Shown here one piece after another: positions 8,200 through 15,257 of a DNA stretch of 64,000 bases. Where the stretch lies: contig NZ_JHXX01000001.1 in NCBI RefSeq assembly GCF_000621605.1, positions 1,240,001 to 1,304,000 on the forward strand, given 5' to 3'. A program made the position numbers and the translations under genes. How positions within the stretch are numbered: position 1 is the first letter of the stretch; the number at the start of each line of letters is the position of its first letter. The DNA is from Butyrivibrio sp. MC2021 (lineage in GTDB: Bacteria; Bacillota; Clostridia; Lachnospirales; Lachnospiraceae). A model generated the notes under the pieces. The model had not been told where the DNA came from. It ran no database searches and saw only the letters and a program-made list of their open reading frames with translations.

Positions 8200-8304
8200 C
8201 TTTATAAACTCCTCTGAGCAAAATGATCTGTGGGATTCCTGCCAGGAAGCAGAGTGAACCGTTGCAGCCTGCATTATGTTTTCGTCGTCAACTCTTATTA
8301 TCAC
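8200..8304 (-). pseudogene. GNAT acetyltransferase relic (N-terminal fragment)
   Basis: From a GTG at 8304 the frame reads MIIRVDDENIMQAATVHSAS and goes on with WQESHRSFCSEEFI. This is the usual opening of one GNAT subfamily (an HSxSWxESHxxFCSxEF pattern, from memory). After about 35 residues the similarity stops where the antitoxin promoter begins, and the acetyl-CoA binding part is absent. It lies 21 bp downstream of the YjbR-MGMT gene on the same strand, and probably once formed an operon with it. Confidence 0.6.
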
Positions 8305-8325
8305 TTATATTTCAAGCCTCACTTT

Positions 8326-8952
8326 TTATAGGGTAATTCTGTATTTCTCCAGATCAACTTTACCGTCTGTAATCTTGACGCCTTCGCTCTCCAGTATCTG
8401 GGCCTGCTTCCAGGACCCTCCGAAGGCGTATTCTCCCGCAAGCTCGCCCTTGGAATTTACCACACGATGGCAGGGTATTGTGCTGGGGTCGGGGTTCTTA
8501 TGAAGGGCGTTGCCCACAGCTCTGGCCATATTCCTGTCTCCTGCCATTTCTGCTACATCTGCGTAGGTGGCAACTTTTCCCTTTGGAATCTTTTTTACCG
8601 CTTCATATATCCTTCTTGTGGGTGAATCGGTCACAAGGTCATAGCTCTCAGCAATCATGCGCTTTATGACATCATCCGGGATCGAGCCATCAAGAATAAC
8701 CGTGTTCCAGTGCTCCTTATTCTGATGATACGCAGGAAGCACCGCATCATAAGCCCTTCTCCAAAAATCTCTCCACTCGGGATCAACCTTTAGATTTAAG
8801 TTTATGTAGCCATCCTTTTCATAGGTCCACAAAAAGGCTTTCTTGGACTTTTTTACCCGGATAAGCTGCCAATTCTGATCATGAAACGGCGCTTCCTGGT
8901 AGGTGTCAGGAAAAGACAGGCCGTAACTAAGTGCTTCTTCTCTGGTCTTCAT
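8326..8952 (-). CDS. YjbR/MmcQ-MGMT fusion, alkylated-DNA repair type protein
   Basis: 208 aa, two domains. Residues 1-~110 match the MmcQ/YjbR family (KTREEALSYGLSFPDTYQEA, FLWTYEKDGYINLNLKVDPEW), a DNA-binding-like fold. Residues ~113-205 match the C-terminal domain of O6-alkylguanine-DNA alkyltransferase, with IPKGKVATYADVA and the active-site PCHRVV whose Cys would accept the alkyl group. The N-terminal MGMT domain is missing, as in the Ada/Ogt-like short proteins. The fusion suggests repair of alkylated DNA, with the Cys intact. A shortened, frame-broken copy of the same gene lies at 19077-19248. Confidence 0.88.
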   Translation of the reverse strand: MKTREEALSYGLSFPDTYQEAPFHDQNWQLIRVKKSKKAFLWTYEKDGYINLNLKVDPEWRDFWRRAYDAVLPAYHQNKEHWNTVILDGSIPDDVIKRMIAESYDLVTDSPTRRIYEAVKKIPKGKVATYADVAEMAGDRNMARAVGNALHKNPDPSTIPCHRVVNSKGELAGEYAFGGSWKQAQILESEGVKITDGKVDLEKYRITL

Positions 8953-8978
8953 AAGCTTTCTCCATACCTCCTCAATTA

Positions 8979-9425
8979 TTAAGTATTGGCATTGTGCTTT
9001 TCCCCATATAGTTCTGCTTGTATTTTCTTTGCTTCCTCGGAAAAGGTTATGGTATCAAAATAGTCTTTTACATTGATTTCAATTATCTCTTTGGGCTCCA
9101 CAGGAGTTTCCGATACCCATTCCCATTCGTTCACAAGCTCAAATGAATCTGAGGGCAGAACGTAAATATATCCTTTCCCATCAGGATCTATAGAGCCGTA
9201 GTGCAGATAGCTCTTTACGCCATCGGAATCAAAGGAAAGCCTTCCTCCGGGCGCATCCGGATACCACCTGAAGGGCAGTGCAAAGGGGATGGCTTCATCT
9301 TTGGTGGCAACAGCATAGATACCCATTTTAGCCTCTTCTTCGCAGACACCATGGGCCTGCTGGGGCTTAACTATGTCAAATAGAGCTTTACTTCCGTGGT
9401 AAAGCACATGTGGTTTTTCCTTCAT
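8979..9425 (-). CDS. Uncharacterised protein with ADP-ribosyltransferase-like LYHGS opening
   Basis: 148 aa. A strong site GGAGG precedes the ATG at 9425. The start VLYHGSKALFDIVKPQQAHG looks like the His-Tyr-Gly-Ser strand found in several ADP-ribosyltransferase-fold families, followed by an aromatic-rich ALPFRWYPDAPGG segment and YIYVLPSDSFE. I recognise the overall pattern from uncharacterised Lachnospiraceae proteins, but no function is established. No signal peptide or membrane segment. It lies next to the XRE-MNT/HepT-relic module, with which it might once have been associated. Confidence 0.6.
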   Translation of the reverse strand: MKEKPHVLYHGSKALFDIVKPQQAHGVCEEEAKMGIYAVATKDEAIPFALPFRWYPDAPGGRLSFDSDGVKSYLHYGSIDPDGKGYIYVLPSDSFELVNEWEWVSETPVEPKEIIEINVKDYFDTITFSEEAKKIQAELYGEKHNANT

Positions 9426-9445
9426 ACCATCCTCCCCAATTTAAT

Positions 9446-9550
9446 CTATTCCTCACTTAACTGCTCCGGTAAATCCGGGATATCATATTTAAGGGTCTCG
9501 TAAACTATATTCAGATCAACATTTCCATAGTCATTTTTGGTATTATCCAT
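9446..9550 (-). pseudogene. HepT (HEPN) toxin relic, in-frame internal deletion
   Basis: A 34-codon frame starts with ATG at 9550, overlapping the last codons of the MNT antitoxin, as hepT usually does. It opens MDNTKND, like a HepT start. It continues YGNVDLNIVYETLKYDIPDL and PEQLSEE, like the HepT C-terminus that normally follows the catalytic Rx4-6HxY motif. HepT proteins are about 110-140 aa, so roughly 80-100 central codons, including the Arg and His of the HEPN RNase motif, are gone while the frame is kept. The product cannot be an active HEPN nuclease. The comparison is from memory. Confidence 0.7.
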
Positions 9551-10016
9551 ATATCCTAATTCCGTCCTTCAATATTTCATTTGTCAATTCCAGGTTATCC
9601 TTAAGCTGCTCAACATTAAGGACATCCACCTTCTTATGAAGCGCATTTCTCAGTTTTTCAACCATACCATAAAACTTAAGTCCTTTGACATCTGACGATA
9701 TCAAAAGGTCCACGTCGCTTGCTTCTCCAGCTTTGCCTTTGGCATAAGAGCCAAAGAGAATACAATAATGAACCGCATATTCATCCAAAACGCTTCTACA
9801 TTTATCAATAATAAAATCTATTTCAAGAACACCATGTTCTTCATCGATAGGATTGATACTATTCAGCTTGTCTAAGATATAGTTATACTTTAAGGTTCCC
9901 TCTTTTTCCTCATCATTTTCATAGGATTTATAAGATCTTAAAGATATTCCTACTAAATCTGCAACTTGCTGCTGAGTAAGCTTTTTCTCAATTCTAATTT
10001 CTTTTATCGCACCCAT
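9543..10016 (-). CDS. XRE HTH-MNT nucleotidyltransferase antitoxin (MntA-like)
   Basis: 157 aa. The start at 10016 is preceded by GAGGTG 6 bases upstream. Residues ~1-55 are an XRE helix-turn-helix (KKLTQQQVADLVGISLRSYK). Residues ~75-150 are a minimal nucleotidyltransferase with the GSYAKGKAGEASDVDLL motif (GSx10DxD). MNT proteins AMPylate and silence HEPN toxins of the HepT type. The HTH fusion lets the same protein repress its operon, consistent with the operator pair at 10041-10086. The adjacent toxin frame survives only as a short relic. Confidence 0.87.
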   Translation of the reverse strand: MGAIKEIRIEKKLTQQQVADLVGISLRSYKSYENDEEKEGTLKYNYILDKLNSINPIDEEHGVLEIDFIIDKCRSVLDEYAVHYCILFGSYAKGKAGEASDVDLLISSDVKGLKFYGMVEKLRNALHKKVDVLNVEQLKDNLELTNEILKDGIRIYG

Positions 10017-10040
10017 AATTGCACCTCTCATAAAATAATA

Positions 10041-10086
10041 GTGCAATATTTGCACCCAAATGTCAATACAGGTGCAAATATTGCAC
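10041..10086 (-). promoter_or_regulatory. Paired operator of the XRE-MNT operon
   Basis: Two 16-base arms, GTGCAATATTTGCACC (10041-10056) and its perfect reverse complement (10071-10086), are centred 30 bp apart, about three helical turns. Each arm is itself nearly palindromic, so this is two binding sites. A minus-strand TTGACA lies between them (10060-10065) and AT-rich -10-like sequence overlaps or follows the downstream arm. The layout fits cooperative self-repression by the XRE protein. Confidence 0.75.
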
Positions 10087-10110
10087 TTTTATATTTTCTA
10101 TAGGGCAATA

Positions 10111-11628
10111 TCAGTGAAACTCAACAACCTTCACGTAATCATAGCCTCTGTCCGGAGTGAAGTTCCTCTTGGTGAGGGTAAAGTATACAACGCCATTTTT
10201 CCTTACGGGTACAGAGATGTGTGTTGTACCACATTCATTATTAGAAGCAGAGCCGTCGGCCTTCACAACACCGCTCTCCACAAGAGGCCATGCTGCGCTC
10301 TTGATAAGCTCAGTCTCATCCTTGGTAGGATAAGCAGGCTCTCCAAGGTCATGCCAGAGTTTCAGAGGATTGCAGTTAGTTTCATCCACTGTTTTGGTTA
10401 CAAGTGTGTACTCACCATCAAGGTCAAAGGAGAGTTCTTTTACCCTGTCTTCCTCGTCTATATTCCAGAGAATTCCGGCGTAGCCCTTGTCTCCCTTAAC
10501 GATCACGGCGTTGTCATCTCTGTAGACGCACTGCTGTCCGAAGAGCTTCAGCTGCTTGAAGAAGTAGAAGGTCCAGAAGGTGGGCTTTGGAATATTGCCT
10601 GCTGCCACCATACCGAATCCGCCGTGGAAAAGGCTGTTCTGAACTCCCTGCTCTTCGAAGACATCTCCGAAGGTCCAGTAGGAATAAGCCTCGTTCACAT
10701 CCCCAAGGCCAGAGAGCTGCCTTGCAAGGTAAGCTGCGTTGATATTGGTATCATGTATAACGCCTCTTGGTGTGTAGGAAGTGCTGAACTCTGTAAGGTG
10801 GATAGGAAGGCCATTGAACTCCTCATAGGAATCCACAATATCCCTTGTGGACTGGAGATTCTCAAAGCGCATCTTTGAATCCTCAAGCTTGGAGTAGTCG
10901 TAGTGGCCAATCCTCTCTGGGAATTCCACTGTGTAGTGGTGTCTTGTGATCCTGTCGGGACGAATTCCCTCTTTTTTGCAAAAATCAAGAAATCCCTTGA
11001 TCCACTCAGCATCCCTGACGCCGCAGATGGCGGGACCTCCCACCTTAAAGCGGTCATCATAGGCCTTGATTGCCAGGAAGGTCTCCTTGAATAATTTGAA
11101 GTACTCCTCCATGTCAGCCTTGTACCAGAATCCCGGAAGATTGGGCTCGTTCCATACCTCGATGGGCCAGGAAACTACTTCTTCGCCGTAGCGGCCTTTA
11201 AGGTGCTCCAAAAGAGCGATGACCATATCCGTCCACTTCTTGTACTCCTTGGGCGGAGTGGTGTTCCCTTTCCAGTAAAAGATAGTCTGGGTTCCACTTG
11301 CCAGCTGCTCAGGCATAAAGCCCAGCTCGAGATAAGGACGGATCCCCAGCTCCAGGAACCTGTCAAAGATCCTGTCTATGTATGTGTAGTTGTACTCAAC
11401 CTTTGTCTCGCCGTCTTCCTCATACTCGTGGTAAATTGCCGCATCATCTGAAAAGAGCCCATGGCCTCTGATGTAGGAAAAGCCGATCATGTCCTGCACG
11501 AACTTCAGCTCTTTCAAATATTCCTCTGTAAGCGCAAGCCCCAGTCTTCCTGTGCCTACGCAGTAATCAACGTTATTGTTGAACAGCACGTCTGCTGCCC
11601 CGTCTACAACTATTTTTTCTGTTTTCAT
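10111..11628 (-). CDS. GH39 beta-xylosidase
   Basis: 505 aa. Glycoside hydrolase family 39 retaining enzyme that releases xylose from xylo-oligosaccharides. The acid/base is Glu161 in VWNEPN and the likely nucleophile is Glu280 in HLTEFSTSY. A C-terminal beta-sandwich follows the TIM barrel. There is no signal peptide, so it acts in the cytoplasm on imported oligosaccharides. The start at 11628 (MKTEKIVVD) is chosen; an upstream TTG at 11643 with AGGAG 8 bases before it is a real alternative. No transporter is adjacent, so it is a stand-alone xylan-degradation gene here. Confidence 0.92.
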   Translation of the reverse strand: MKTEKIVVDGAADVLFNNNVDYCVGTGRLGLALTEEYLKELKFVQDMIGFSYIRGHGLFSDDAAIYHEYEEDGETKVEYNYTYIDRIFDRFLELGIRPYLELGFMPEQLASGTQTIFYWKGNTTPPKEYKKWTDMVIALLEHLKGRYGEEVVSWPIEVWNEPNLPGFWYKADMEEYFKLFKETFLAIKAYDDRFKVGGPAICGVRDAEWIKGFLDFCKKEGIRPDRITRHHYTVEFPERIGHYDYSKLEDSKMRFENLQSTRDIVDSYEEFNGLPIHLTEFSTSYTPRGVIHDTNINAAYLARQLSGLGDVNEAYSYWTFGDVFEEQGVQNSLFHGGFGMVAAGNIPKPTFWTFYFFKQLKLFGQQCVYRDDNAVIVKGDKGYAGILWNIDEEDRVKELSFDLDGEYTLVTKTVDETNCNPLKLWHDLGEPAYPTKDETELIKSAAWPLVESGVVKADGSASNNECGTTHISVPVRKNGVVYFTLTKRNFTPDRGYDYVKVVEFH

Positions 11629-11722
11629 CTTTGTCCGCTCCAATATTATGACTCCTAAATCAGATTATAGCTTAGTACCAGTATTATTTCTTTTCAGTTA
11701 TTGCGGAAATGCACTTTTTCCC

Positions 11723-12394
11723 TCATCCAAAGAGCTTCTTTGCTGTTTCTTCAAGTTCCAGCCGTTCTTTTGTATCATCATGAGACCTGTCTCTGTCATC
11801 TATCCCGTGGACCAGATCCAGCCGGAACAGTCCGTCTTTTTTGCAGTAAAAGAATAGCTTTTTTACCCCTGCTATTTTAAATCTGGCTTCAGGATCACCC
11901 TCGGGATAGAGCTTCACCATCTGGAGCCTGTCGGAAGACAGGGCTGCAATAAATGAAATGTAGTGGGTCTTGGTCATCTCATGTTCTATACGGACATAGT
12001 ATTCGTCCTCCACCCTCTCGACAAAGATCTTGTGAGCCTCGTCCGTGTCCTCCGCCTCCTCCGGATTCAGCGTCACTCCGTGGCAGGAAACAACTGATTG
12101 TCCCATGCTGTGGATCACATTTCCGCAGACAGGGCATACATAAAACATGCTCCTTAACATATTTGCGGACACATTTACATTGCTGACTGTGGTGCCGGAA
12201 ATAAGCTCCGTCACTGACACATGAAAAGCTTTAGCGATGGGCTCCAGCAGGGTAATATCAGGATAGCCTCTGCCGGTTTCCCATTTTGATATAGCCTTGT
12301 CACTTACTCCCAGCATGTCAGCCAGCTGACTCTGGGTGATCTTATTCTTTTCTCTCAGGTCCTTAATAACAGATCCTGTTACATACTGATTCAT
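11723..12394 (-). CDS. XRE regulator fused to a superoxide-reductase-like (desulfoferrodoxin) domain
   Basis: 223 aa. AGGAGG sits 8 bases before the ATG at 12394. Residues 8-62 are an XRE helix-turn-helix (ITQSQLADMLGVSDKAISKW). A CPVC pair (Cys87/Cys90) follows. Residues ~118-190 resemble the iron centre II domain of desulfoferrodoxin: AHKIFVE (His121), IEHEMTKTHYISF (His138, His144) and YCKKDGLF (Cys184). The fifth ligand, His in the usual YCNxHG, is Asp187 here. So four of five iron ligands remain. I infer a redox or oxygen-sensing regulator rather than an enzyme. The divergent gene at 12605, a flavin reductase, is a candidate target. Confidence 0.8.
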   Translation of the reverse strand: MNQYVTGSVIKDLREKNKITQSQLADMLGVSDKAISKWETGRGYPDITLLEPIAKAFHVSVTELISGTTVSNVNVSANMLRSMFYVCPVCGNVIHSMGQSVVSCHGVTLNPEEAEDTDEAHKIFVERVEDEYYVRIEHEMTKTHYISFIAALSSDRLQMVKLYPEGDPEARFKIAGVKKLFFYCKKDGLFRLDLVHGIDDRDRSHDDTKERLELEETAKKLFG

Positions 12395-12528
12395 AACTTT
12401 TACCTCCTCTTGTTCAGGTACCGCCATTTGTGTTTCCGTAATTTAGTGTACTCCCGGGACGGTATCACTGCTACCTACGGAAAGTAGAGTCAAAAAATGC
12501 CGCTAAACACTTATATTCATTACGTTTT

Positions 12529-12558
12529 TTGGTTTAAAAGTGTTCAGATATGTATTAT
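12529..12558 (+). promoter_or_regulatory. Candidate promoter for the secreted flavin reductase
   Basis: TTGGTT (12529-12534) and TATTAT (12553-12558) are spaced by 18 bases, 46 bp before the ATG at 12605. Nearby inverted repeats AAACACTT/AAGTGTT (12505-12512 and 12538-12544) could be an operator, perhaps for the divergent XRE-SOR-like protein. Confidence 0.45.
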
Positions 12559-12604
12559 AGTTAATATATATAGGTAATTTCGTTCATAAGAAAGGAAAAG
12601 TCTA

Positions 12605-14362
12605 ATGAATACTCTTACCAAAAAAATCTGTTCCTGCTGTCTCTGTGCAGCATTGATCCTGTTCTGTATCTGGGGCAGTACGTATGTCGAACAACACAAA
12701 GGCTATCAGTGCGACGGCTCAGCTCAGGGCTTTGCAGGTGAGATCAAGGTCTCAGTTTTCATCGAAGATGACATGATCTCTGATATCACCTATCAGCACG
12801 AAGGCGAAACACCTTCCATCGGCGGAAGCGCCATGAAATCCCTGCGAACCAAGATCCTCAAGACCCAGAGCACGCAAATCGATGCTATTTCAGGAGCCAC
12901 CTACACCTCAAGAGGATTTCTTGAGGCTGTGTCTACAGCTCTGGCATCCACAGGCTTTGTAGCTGACGGAAGTCACAAGAGCAATTTAGCCACAGAGGAC
13001 TACGAAGCAACTACCGATGTGGTTGTTGTAGGCGGTGGCGGTGCAGGAATGACTGCAGCCATCACAGTGGCTGAGAACGGCAAGAACGTCATTCTCCTTG
13101 AAAAAAGTGATATCCTCGGCGGAAATACCAGCAGAGCAAGTTCAGGTATGAATGCTGCGGAAACCCATTACGAGGCCGAGCAGGGAATCGAGGATTCTGT
13201 AGATCTTTTCATTGAAGATACCATGAAGAGCGGAAAAGAGATAAATGATCCGGACCTGGTAAGAACTCTGGCAGAAAACACTTCCGATGCCATAGACTGG
13301 CTGGATAAGGAAAATGCTCCTCTCTCCGGCCCCCTCGGAACCATGGGCGGACTGAGTGCCAAGAGAACCCACAGACCGACAGATGCTGAGGGCAACGTAA
13401 CTTCAGTAGGAAATTACCTTGTTTCTGCCCTGGGTGTAAGACTTGATGAACTGGGAATAGAAATAAGAACCGGAACTACTGTAAATAAGATCCTTATGGA
13501 GGACGGAAAGGCCTGCGGTGTCTCAGGTGTCGGTGAATACGGTGAAAAGGTCACTGTTCATGCCAACGCAGTTATCATTGCCACCGGCGGATTCGGCGGC
13601 AATATGGATCGTATAGCCCAGCTTCGACCGGACCTGGCCAAATACATTTCCACCAACGTTGCCACAGCCAGCGGCGATGCCTTGGATTTCCTTGCAGAGG
13701 TGGGAGCTGACTTCGTTGATCTTGAGCAGATCCAGCTTCATCCTACAGTCATCCCCACAGACGGAGCCCTGGTTGGTGAGGCGCTTCGAGGTGACGGAGC
13801 AATTCTTGTTAACAGGGAAGGTCTTCGTTTCACAAATGAGACCGGTACAAGAGATGCCGTTTCTGCGGCAGAAGTTGCCCAGACCGGCGGAAATGTATGG
13901 CTCATTGCCAATCAGGAAATGTATGAAGGCTCTGCCGTTATCAAAAAGCTTGATAAGAGCGGCTATCTTGTAAAGGGCGACACCCTTGAAGATCTGGCAG
14001 CCGCCATGGAATTTGATGCCAACGCAACAGCGGCTTTGCTGGAAACGGTGCAGACCTGGTCCTCATATGTGGCTTCAGGAACCGACGCAGATTTTGCAAG
14101 GGATATCGGAACTCCTCTTACAGACCTTTCTTCCGGTCCATATTATGCGGTTAATGTTGGCCCCGGAATCCATCACTGCATGGGCGGTGTAAAGATCAAT
14201 TCCGATGCCCAGGTTATTTCAAAAGACGGAACTCCCATCCCCGGCCTCTTTGCTGCCGGCGAAGTCACAGGAGGAATCCATGGAGCCAACAGACTTGGCG
14301 GAAACGCTGTTGCGGATATCGTAGTATTCGGCAGAATAGCCGGAGAAAATGCTTCGAAATAA
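12605..14362 (+). CDS. Secreted FMN-binding/FAD-dependent fumarate reductase-type flavoprotein
   Basis: 585 aa. Residues 1-~25 form a signal peptide or anchor. Residues ~35-118 are an FMN-binding domain with ISGAT; Thr99 is the expected site for covalent FMN attachment by ApbE. Residues ~137-580 are the FAD-binding 2 domain (VVVVGGGGAGMTAAITVAE, HHCMGG, and GEVTGGIHGANRLGGNA). This architecture is shared by extracellular fumarate, urocanate and related reductases that use alkenes as electron acceptors. The exact acceptor cannot be read from the sequence. There is no heme domain. A strong terminator follows. Confidence 0.9.
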   Translation: MNTLTKKICSCCLCAALILFCIWGSTYVEQHKGYQCDGSAQGFAGEIKVSVFIEDDMISDITYQHEGETPSIGGSAMKSLRTKILKTQSTQIDAISGATYTSRGFLEAVSTALASTGFVADGSHKSNLATEDYEATTDVVVVGGGGAGMTAAITVAENGKNVILLEKSDILGGNTSRASSGMNAAETHYEAEQGIEDSVDLFIEDTMKSGKEINDPDLVRTLAENTSDAIDWLDKENAPLSGPLGTMGGLSAKRTHRPTDAEGNVTSVGNYLVSALGVRLDELGIEIRTGTTVNKILMEDGKACGVSGVGEYGEKVTVHANAVIIATGGFGGNMDRIAQLRPDLAKYISTNVATASGDALDFLAEVGADFVDLEQIQLHPTVIPTDGALVGEALRGDGAILVNREGLRFTNETGTRDAVSAAEVAQTGGNVWLIANQEMYEGSAVIKKLDKSGYLVKGDTLEDLAAAMEFDANATAALLETVQTWSSYVASGTDADFARDIGTPLTDLSSGPYYAVNVGPGIHHCMGGVKINSDAQVISKDGTPIPGLFAAGEVTGGIHGANRLGGNAVADIVVFGRIAGENASK

Positions 14363-14379
14363 ATCCTGTTTTCTCATGA

Positions 14380-14417
14380 AAAATGCCCCCGGGAATTTGA
14401 TTTTCCCGGGGGTTTTT
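14380..14417 (+). terminator. Strong Rho-independent terminator
   Basis: Arms CCCCCGGGAA (14386-14395) and TTCCCGGGGG (14403-14412) are followed by TTTTT on the plus strand, 23 bp after the flavoprotein stop. Confidence 0.9.
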
Positions 14418-14431
14418 CGTTGTTTTTCTCT

Positions 14432-14878
14432 TTAAAGTTTTGCTCTTTCCTCATCTATAACAGATTTGTCCAGACGTTCAAAAAGAATGCTGATCTCCGG
14501 AAGTCTGTAACCTGAAGGTATCTCCTTATACTCCCAGGTTGTGCTTATTCCAAGCCAGTTGCATACTTTTTCTGATGAAAAAGGTAAAAACGGAGCCAAT
14601 ACCACCGCAAGATTGGCGATGATCTGAACGCACTGAAACAGCGTATTTTTGCAAGCTTCCACATTCTCAGTTCTTGTTTTCCAAGGTGCCTGTTCGTCAA
14701 AGTATTTATTAGCTTTTCTGACCACTTCAAAGATTTCCTCAATGGCATAGTTCTGGCTGGTGGAGATCTTCCTGCCCTCCAGAGTCAGATATTCGCTGGA
14801 GACAATCTGGTCCGGAAGGTGATAGCCGCTACCGTTGGCGTAGGGCCAGGCTCCTCCGATTAGAATGTTTTTGTTCAT
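14432..14878 (-). pseudogene. metG: Methionyl-tRNA synthetase remnant, two large in-frame deletions
   Basis: 148 codons, start at 14878 behind GGAGG. It reads like a full MetRS with two pieces cut out. The N-terminus MNKNILIGGAWPYANGS (the HIGH-region strand) jumps directly to GYHLPDQIVSSEYLTLEG and RKISTSQNYAI (the KMSKS-equivalent loop). From there it jumps to EEIFEVVRKANKYFDEQAPW and the anticodon-binding helical domain, which runs to the C-terminus. A normal MetRS of this type is about 510-650 aa. The HIGH motif itself, the editing/CP insert and much of the Rossmann fold are lost, so it cannot aminoacylate. Frame is maintained through both junctions, and the anticodon-binding part is complete. 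Another intact metG must exist elsewhere. Confidence 0.82.
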
Positions 14879-14924
14879 CTCATTTCCTCCTTTTTGGGTT
14901 TGGCGCGGAGGGAGATTTTTTTGT

Positions 14925-15176
14925 ACTAAAAAAGCTCTCTCCACTGAATTTTGCGATTCAGGGACGAGAGCTGATATGCTTCGTGATACCACCCTAATTC
15001 ACCCATATCTCACGATATGAGCCTCATCAACTACGGACGGGAAATGATCCATCGATAGTCTATCACTGTAACGGGTGCACCCGTCGTAGCCTAAGTCCGA
15101 AGACCTCGGTACGCAGCTCCAAGACCATGTTCAGTTGTTGCCCACCCACCGGCTCTCACCAAATGCCGACTCTCTG
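14925..15176 (-). promoter_or_regulatory. T-box riboswitch, methionine specifier
   Basis: On the minus strand the leader shows a long stem I from ~15175. The candidate specifier ATG (15126-15128) sits in the context GAAC-ATG-G. The conserved T-box AGGGTGGTATCACG is at 14982-14995. A terminator hairpin at 14928-14972 ends in TTTTTT. Uncharged tRNA-Met would pair with the specifier and T-box and favour read-through into the MetRS frame starting at 14878. All key elements look intact although the gene it controls is a remnant. Confidence 0.88.
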
Positions 15177-15257
15177 TAAAGCTTCTAACAACCTACTCTT
15201 CTTTTCACAGCTTTGCTATAGATTAAATCATGAATTAAAAAAAGTCAACTACATCAA

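Noticed and set aside
8095-8304. A 69-aa minus-strand frame taken as a complete small gene
   Set aside because: Only the first ~35 codons resemble anything (GNAT); the rest runs through the antitoxin promoter and start region, so it is a relic plus noise.
10060-10878. Long plus-strand frame of 272 codons opposite the beta-xylosidase gene
   Set aside because: It lies antisense to a gene with complete GH39 motifs and has no ribosome site or recognisable domain; a shadow frame.
14993-15257. Possible small RNA gene between the MetRS remnant and the glycosyltransferase gene
   Set aside because: The sequence is explained by a T-box leader with its specifier, T-box motif and terminator.
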